Shown here piece by piece: positions 21,284 to 26,666 of a stretch of 26,666 bases of DNA. Both the position numbers and the translations under genes were made by a program. Source of the DNA: Chlorokybus atmophyticus (Eukaryota; Streptophyta; Chlorokybophyceae; Chlorokybales; Chlorokybaceae). The notes under the pieces were generated by a model. The model worked only from the letters and a program-made list of their open reading frames with translations. It was not told the DNA's origin and made no database searches. How positions within the stretch are numbered: position 1 is the stretch's first letter; each line of letters opens with the position of its first letter. The stretch covers positions 708,430 to 735,095 of the forward strand of contig RHPI01001616.1 in NCBI GenBank assembly GCA_009103225.1, read 5' to 3'.

Positions 21284-22510
21284 TCACCTATTCATTGATA
21301 CACAATCCCGCTCTAATCTTGGTGAGGGCAAGCCTAGTCTAGCGAGGCCGCCGGCTAACAGAATGCGCTAGAATTGTGCGGACAAGCAAGCATTAATCTG
21401 CAATGTCTTGTTGTTCATTCCAACCGTATGCCCGGCATGGCATGCATGCCTTGGATAAGTTGAAAGTATTCTCCCTCTCACTGTTTACCCCTCGCTAGCT
21501 GTTCTTTCCCTCGTTCTCCTGCTCTTGCGCTCTCATATTTACCTCACCTCTCTATGCTTCTTGCGATTAGCGCCGCTCCCCCGCCGGCGGCGCGACAACC
21601 CTGCATACCGCATGCATGCCCCCGCCATAGCCATGCCGCCAACCCTGAAGCTATTGGCCATTTTTTGCATGTTTCGGCTGCTACACGATATCACCGTGCC
21701 TAGTCGTGGTCTGAATTGCAAGCAGTATGCTTGCGTAGAGTCCAAGACCGGAGCCCAAGCTGCATAACAGTTGGTTTTCAGCAAGCAGGCGGCATTGCCC
21801 CGGCAGCGTTAGGGTAAAACGCCCTAACTTTCGAGTTGCCCCTAATTTCGGAGATAGGGTATTTTAGCTAGCTAGAAGGCGCTGGTCAAGCCCGTTTGGC
21901 TTGAGACTTATACTTATAGGTAGTAGAGTAGGTACTACGATGGTTGTAGGGAGCTAACAACCTTCGCAAACAGTCCAATATGGCGGCAGGTTCAATTTTT
22001 CAAGCATGGGTGCAATGCACCAACTTTTCCATGTATATGGTGGGTCAACTTAGTCTGATCATAACTTTGGCTGTAGTCGTGTGAATTAAGTGCGAATAGG
22101 TGCATTCACAAAGCTCTTGTTATGATTGATCTATTTTCCAAGTCTCATATATTATGACGCGGTATTGCAAAAGTCAGGAGATAAGGGTGAAGTGGGTGTC
22201 GCGTAACGTTTCCAGTGATATATTAAAAATATGTTATATGGTCGTGAGGGTTGTAAATTTGTTTGGCGCCTTGTGCTAGCTTGTTTGTATGTTTGAAAGT
22301 GGGCAGCGTGTTAACAACTTGCATTGCAACGTGCAGAGGCACTCAGAGTTCAGTTTGGGTTTGAGTGGGGGGCAAGTTGTGCAAGTTGTTGTGCAACTAC
22401 TGTGGCTTAGTGCTGCATTGCAGTGTGCTTGTGTGTGTGTTAGCAGCTGGCAAGCGGCAAGAGCAGTCCAGCAGCAGTTGACTTGGGGAATTTCTAAGGG
22501 TGAGCGCTAC
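21284..22510. other. Largely unassigned region
   Basis: A plus-strand frame from ATG 21631 to 21767 (MPPTLKLLAIFCMFRLLHDI, then LNCKQYACVESKTGAQAA) has a hydrophobic start like a short secreted peptide, but there is no supporting homology. The rest is AT-richer, with no gene, RNA or repeat that I can support. Confidence 0.25.
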
Positions 22511-23180
22511 TGTAACGATGTTCGTGCTCACATACACAGCACACAAGTCATACAACACATGTGTGCAGCTCAGCACAGTCTTCGCACCGGAACCTTGCCT
22601 TCTCCCGCGCACACACGCACGCGTCGAGCACGCACACGCACACGAACACTACTACTTCCCACGCCAAGCAAGTACGCAGCAGTGTGCCTTTGATCACGCC
22701 TCTCTCAAGCATACACCAGCATAGTCACAGCAGAGAGCAGAAAGCAAGCGCTGGTTGTATTACACATGGTTTTCTACTGGTACAAGCACAACAACCAAGC
22801 AGCCTAATAACCAAGCGTTTTATCTATATTTTACCAAAATTTAAGGGACCTGTATAAGTGCCCCGCGCGTCGGAGTACATTTCACGCGGCAGCTGACTGG
22901 GCAGTCCGCGTCACAAGGTACTGCGCAGCGATAGCTGACTATGCAGTCCGCGTCACATGGCAGGTACCGTGCAGTCTAGTCAGCTGCGTCACCGCTGCCT
23001 CAGTAGGTCACGTCGCAGGCAGGCAGCTGCCGGGCTGGTCGCAGGCGAAGTCGCGCGCGGCAGCAGAGCACCGCATGTACAGCTTGCAAAAGCCCTTCAT
23101 AAAGCCTTGATAAAGCCAAAAAAAGGCAAAACACATATTGTACACGAAGTAAATGATGGAAAAAGGTCCAAGCTGTTACA
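22511..23180 (-). repeat. LTR copy A of the second chromovirus family
   Basis: TGTAACGATG ... AGCTGTTACA: perfect TGTAAC/GTTACA inverted termini over 670 bp, related throughout to 24082-24674. It is flanked on neither side by a primer site or purine tract, and the 5-bp flanks (GCTAC and ATACA) do not match. It is probably an old solo LTR or a recombined remnant. Confidence 0.75.
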
Positions 23181-24081
23181 ATACATGTGTTTAAGCATGC
23201 TTAGCACTAACACCACACAATGCACAGCACATTTGCAGCGGTGACATTGTTGACCACTACACATGGAGCAGATGTGAGACATGCCATGGGGTCAAACCAC
23301 GTTAGTTACTTGAGCTCTGCACCGCACGTTCTAAATCCTGCCGCACAACCTACACCACCCACACAACAACTAATACACTGGAATCAGCAATCAACCTCAT
23401 ATTATATATAGCACTTCACCAGTATCTCAAAGATTAACAGCTTGTTAACCTACAGTTCGGCTCTACCCAAAGTTCAACGATGCACCGCTAACTGATGCAG
23501 TTGGGTAGGTCTTCCTTGGCTGCGACATGGTGCCCGCTGGCGTCCGCATGTCTGACTGGGACAAATTTGCACCATTGGGTCGCCGCGGCTGCAGGTCTGC
23601 TGTGGACGCCCTCCTTGGCCTCAGCAAGTTACCATTAGCGTCCTGCCAACACGTGTTCTTCGGATCATGTACTGGTGCTCTTGACACTAAACCCTGCTAC
23701 ACATACACATACAAGCGCGAGTTAGACTTAGTATTTGGCCAGGCAGCAAGCAAACAGTGATGTCAAAAAAAAAAACACCTGTGAAGGCCGCGCCGTGTGC
23801 TGCCCCAATACAGACTCTGACAGTGTCGGCTGATGGTTGACTGCCTTGATATGGCAATAGCTGCGGCAGGGTTAGCATGATCGCTGCAGGTACAGCAACC
23901 TTAGCTTTAGCTGACTGGATACCCTACACAACAACAACACCCAAACGGAAAGTCAGCGTTAACCGAACTCATGTGTACAACGACAGCACACACATGAGCA
24001 AGCCAGGAGCCACATCGGTGCAAGAATAAGCAGTTGCACACACAGCACGAAACGGTAAAAAAACAAAACCGCCACCCACCT
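23181..24081. other. ~900-bp segment between two LTR copies
   Basis: Holds a minus-strand open frame 23687-23463 (DPKNTCWQDANGNLLRPRR and PNGANLSQSDMRTPAGTMSQ) with a plus-strand mirror frame. Neither has a recognised domain. It could be host sequence or the internal part of a related non-autonomous element. Confidence 0.3.
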
Positions 24082-24674
24082 TTACACAGCACACAAGTCA
24101 TACAACACATGTGTGCAGCTGAGCACAGTCTTCACACCGGAACCTTGCCTTCCCGCGCACACATGCACGCGTCGAGCACGCACACGCACACGAACACTAC
24201 TACTTCCCACGCCAAGCAAGAACGCAGCAGTGTGCCTTTGATCACGCCTCTCTCAAGCAGACACCAGCATACTCATAGCAGAAAGCAGAAAGCAATAACT
24301 AAGCGTTTTGTCTATGATTTACCATAACCAAACCTGTATAAGGGCAGACTGCTACCCCACGCGTTGGAGTACATTTTCACGCGGCAGCTGACTGGGGTGT
24401 CCGCGTCACAAAGTACTGCGCAGCGATAGCTGACTATGCAGTCCGCATCACATGGCAAGTACCGTGCAATCTACTCAGCTGCGTCACCGCCGCCTCAGTA
24501 GGTCACGTCGCAGGCAGGCAGCTGCCGGGCTGATCGCAGGCGAAGTCGCGCGCGGCAGCAGAGCACGCCTGTACAGCTTGTAAAAGCCCTTCATAAAGCC
24601 TTAACAAGCCAGGGAAAAGGCAAAACACATATTGTACATGAAGTAAATGATGGAAAAAGGTCGAAGCTGTTACA
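24082..24674 (-). repeat. 3' LTR (copy B) of the second chromovirus
   Basis: Collinear with copy A but lacks about 58 bp (matching 22752-22809) and the final ~23 bp at its left end, so it is truncated. On the minus strand it begins TGTAACAGCTTCGACC directly after the purine tract. Confidence 0.85.
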
Positions 24675-24687
24675 CCCCTTCCCCCCT
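24675..24687 (-). promoter_or_regulatory. Polypurine tract of the second chromovirus
   Basis: Minus strand reads AGGGGGGAAGGGG immediately before the TGTAAC LTR start. Confidence 0.88.
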
Positions 24688-26499
24688 GGGAGAGCTTCGC
24701 CCTTGAGGCTGACGAGTGCCTCCTCTGGCCTTGTACTCCTGCAAAATCTGTTTGGCATTAGTGAAGCTCTCCTCTCGGGTTCGTACGTCGCCTTGTGCAT
24801 TGGATAGCCGCGCCACTTGACCAAGTACTTGCGCACACCTCCCACCAGCTTGTCCTTGATGATTGCCTCTACCTCCCACTCAGCTTGGCCCTCATTAACC
24901 AGAACCGGAGGCGGACGAGGTGGCGGCTCCCACTTGTAAGCTTTCAGGAGCGAGACGTGAAAAACGGGGTGCACGCGCATAGTATCGGGCAGCTCCAGCT
25001 TGTAGGCTACCTCCGAGATGACCTTGATCACTTTGAAAGGTCCCCACCATCGCTTACTCAGCTTGCGCACACCCGTGACCAGCTGCACTTGCTTGGTAGA
25101 GAGCATCACACGATCACCCCTCAAGAAGACAACATGCTTGCAATGCGCATCGGCGTATTGCTTTTGCCTGTTTTGTGCCACAATCAGAGCCTCAAGAGCT
25201 GCCTTGCTAATGTCCGCACACCTCTCGAGAAAGCCATCCACGGCCTCCACATCGGAACATTGCATGCTAGGTGCCCATGCCGTCAACGGCGTCACTGGAT
25301 GTTGCCCATAGTTCATGAGAAAAGGTGTCACGCCCGTGCTTGCACTCTTGTGGTTGTTGATGGTGACCTCAATCAGTTCCAGCATGTCTCCCCAATTGTC
25401 TTGTCTGCTGTTCACATAGCACCATAGCATGTCCTCGACCACACGGTTGGTGCGTTCCGTTTGGCCGTCCGTTGCAGGGTGGTATGCAGTGCTGAACTTC
25501 AAGGTCGTGCCCAAAGCTGAGTGGAGAGCCTTCTAGAAGTTTCCCATGAACCGTGGGTCCCTATCGCCCACAATGCTCCTCGGGAGGCCATGAGAGCGCA
25601 CCATATGCTTAATAAACAACTTGACAGCCTTGAGAGATGTGCAAGTCTCCATACATGGCGCCAACCACACCATTTTGCTACTCTTGTCCACAAACACCAA
25701 AATAGCATCATGTTCTTTGGTTGTTCGTGGCAGCTCCGTGATGAAGAGTCGAGAGTAATTTGCTCCCACTTCGTCAAAAGTATCAGCAATGGTTGGAGCA
25801 GCCCGCTGACTCGTTGGTTGCTCGCCTTCACCCTTTGACAAGTGTCGCACAATGCCACATAGTCCTTAACATCACGATGCATCTCCGACCAGAAAAGTCG
25901 CCTGTTTCAACAAGGCTAGCGTCCGCTCCAGCCCTTGATGACCAGCCATTGACGCGTAGTGTGCTTCCTTCATCAATCCCACGCGCATGTACGCAATGTT
26001 GGGTATGTACATGCGATCTCCGTGCCATAGCAGCCCGTCCTTCAATGCCCAAAGGCCGCGTGATTTGTTCCGTTCTCGAGCGATGTAATAGCCTTCTTAC
26101 CGTCGATGTCCTCATGCAACAAGGCTCAAATCTGCTTCAATCATTCGGGCTGCACTTGAACAACCGTTTTAATTGCATTGAGGTACCCACTCAACGCGTC
26201 TGCAACCTTGTTCAAATAGCCGGGCTTGTACTTGACATCTAAGTCAAGCAGTTGAAAGAACTCGAGCCAACGAGCTTGCCGCCGCGAGAGATGAGGCTGC
26301 GTTTGAAGGAACTTCAATGGCGAGTGATCCGTTTCAAGCATGAAGCGCTTGCCCTCAAGAAAACAACGCCATTGCCATAGCGCCAACACCTGCGCCAGCA
26401 ATTCCTTCTCATGAACGGGGTAGTTGAGCTCGGCTCCACTCAACTTCTTGCTAAAAAATGCCACCAGTTGCAAGCCGTTGCCGTGATCTTGCTGCAACA

Positions 26500-26583
26500 C
26501 AGCTCCAACGGCCTTATTGGAAGCATGCCACCACGAAGGGCAACTGCATGTTGGGATGCACCAGAACGGGTGCTGATGTTAAC
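26500..26583 (-). pseudogene. Broken N-terminus of the second RNase H
   Basis: Minus-strand reading TSAPVLVHPNMQLPFVV matches the start of the Ty3 RNase H domain, then a short deletion and frame change replace the DAS motif before NKAVGAVLQQ. The retroelement sequence ends at GTTAACC (26578-26584), where telomere-type sequence starts. Confidence 0.75.
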
Positions 26584-26584
26584 C

Positions 26585-26666
26585 AGGATTAGGGTTAGGG
26601 TTAGGGTTAGGGTTAGGGTTAGGGTTAGGGTTAGGGTTAGGGTTAGGGTTAGGGTTAGGGTTAGGG
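26585..26666 (+). repeat. Telomere: 13 TTAGGG units to the window edge
   Basis: AGGA then exact TTAGGG repeats 26589-26666, G-rich strand running 5'->3' off the end, as expected of a real chromosome end rather than an internal array. It starts directly within retroelement pol sequence. Confidence 0.92.

Larger units (their letters stand above)
24670..26583 (-). pseudogene. Truncated pol of the second chromovirus (RNase H, integrase, chromodomain)
   Basis: Right to left on the minus strand. RNase H: APVLVHP, VGAVLQQDHGNGLQLVAFFS, YPVHEKELLAQVLALWQWR, TDHSPLKFLQ, VADALS. The first catalytic Asp block (normally DAS) is lost to a small deletion near 26520. Integrase zinc domain: EAHYASMAGHQG then, after a shift near 25900, DVKDYVALCDTCQ. 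Core: ITLD, VGDRDPRF, HPATDGQTERTNRVVED, with TAG 25535-25533 where FWKAL is expected and a shift near 25780. Then GPFKVIKVISEVAYKLELPD and the chromodomain (KYLVKWRGYP, YEPE, shift, NAKQILQEY). The predicted stop TAA (24672-24670) overlaps the first bases of the LTR. RT, protease and gag are absent: the telomere begins instead. Confidence 0.9.

Noticed and set aside
21785-21860. GTTAGGGT / CCCTAAC pair near 21808 as a telomeric remnant
   Set aside because: Only single units in a short hairpin; no array.
24795-25427. 210-codon plus-strand frame
   Set aside because: Antisense shadow of the integrase/chromodomain coding strand.

Overview
This is a eukaryotic, subtelomeric window. The evidence is thirteen exact TTAGGG repeats at the right edge in true telomere orientation (G-rich strand running off the end), a protein gene cut by seven to ten short GT-AG introns (about 66-270 bp), several LTR retrotransposons and a TA-flanked inverted-repeat element. 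A TTAGGG telomere with small introns and chromovirus-type Ty3 elements fits a protist or alga, but I cannot name the lineage. No prokaryotic operon logic is present.

Layout. (1) 1-3771: a TC/C tract and a short telomere-like stretch, then the last eight exons of a subtilisin-like (S8) serine protease gene and its 3' flank. (2) 3982-4617: fragments of an unrecognised minus-strand coding sequence; another part resumes after the retroelement at 12598. (3) 4618-12592: one almost complete but decayed Ty3/gypsy chromovirus with 303/312-bp LTRs, a 5-bp target duplication (GACGC), an initiator-Met-type primer site, a polypurine tract, gag, protease, RT, RNase H, integrase and chromodomain. Its integrase is interrupted at 9961-10967 by a nested minus-strand miniature LTR element with 79-bp LTRs and a 4-bp target duplication. 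(4) 12593-15960: mostly non-coding repeats, including a 486-bp MITE and a 19-bp inverted-repeat pair. (5) 15963-21174: a second copy of the S8 protease gene with promoter-like motifs, signal-peptide exon and 3' flank. Its introns contain a telomeric tract and a 563-bp TC tract. Positions 17755-21174 duplicate 394-3771. (6) 21175-22510: little recognisable. (7) 22511-26583: two related LTR copies and the 3' half of a second, minus-strand chromovirus, whose pol gene runs directly into the terminal telomere.

How it fits together. The only gene that looks functional is the predicted secreted S8 protease, present in two copies from a recent segmental duplication. In copy 2 one 111-bp exon is missing exactly where the assembly has a TC tract ending in a single N, so the loss is probably an assembly gap. 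Copy 1 starts at the window edge and supplies that exon. Everything else is retroelement growth and decay typical of chromosome ends. Stops in both chromoviruses sit mainly at positions where the family has Trp or Gln, consistent with G:C to A:T change.

Caution: single Ns at 4271, 5495, 15268, 16324 and 17753, and the 81-N run at 13904-13984, all abut G/C homopolymers or simple repeats. Structures spanning them may be assembly artefacts.
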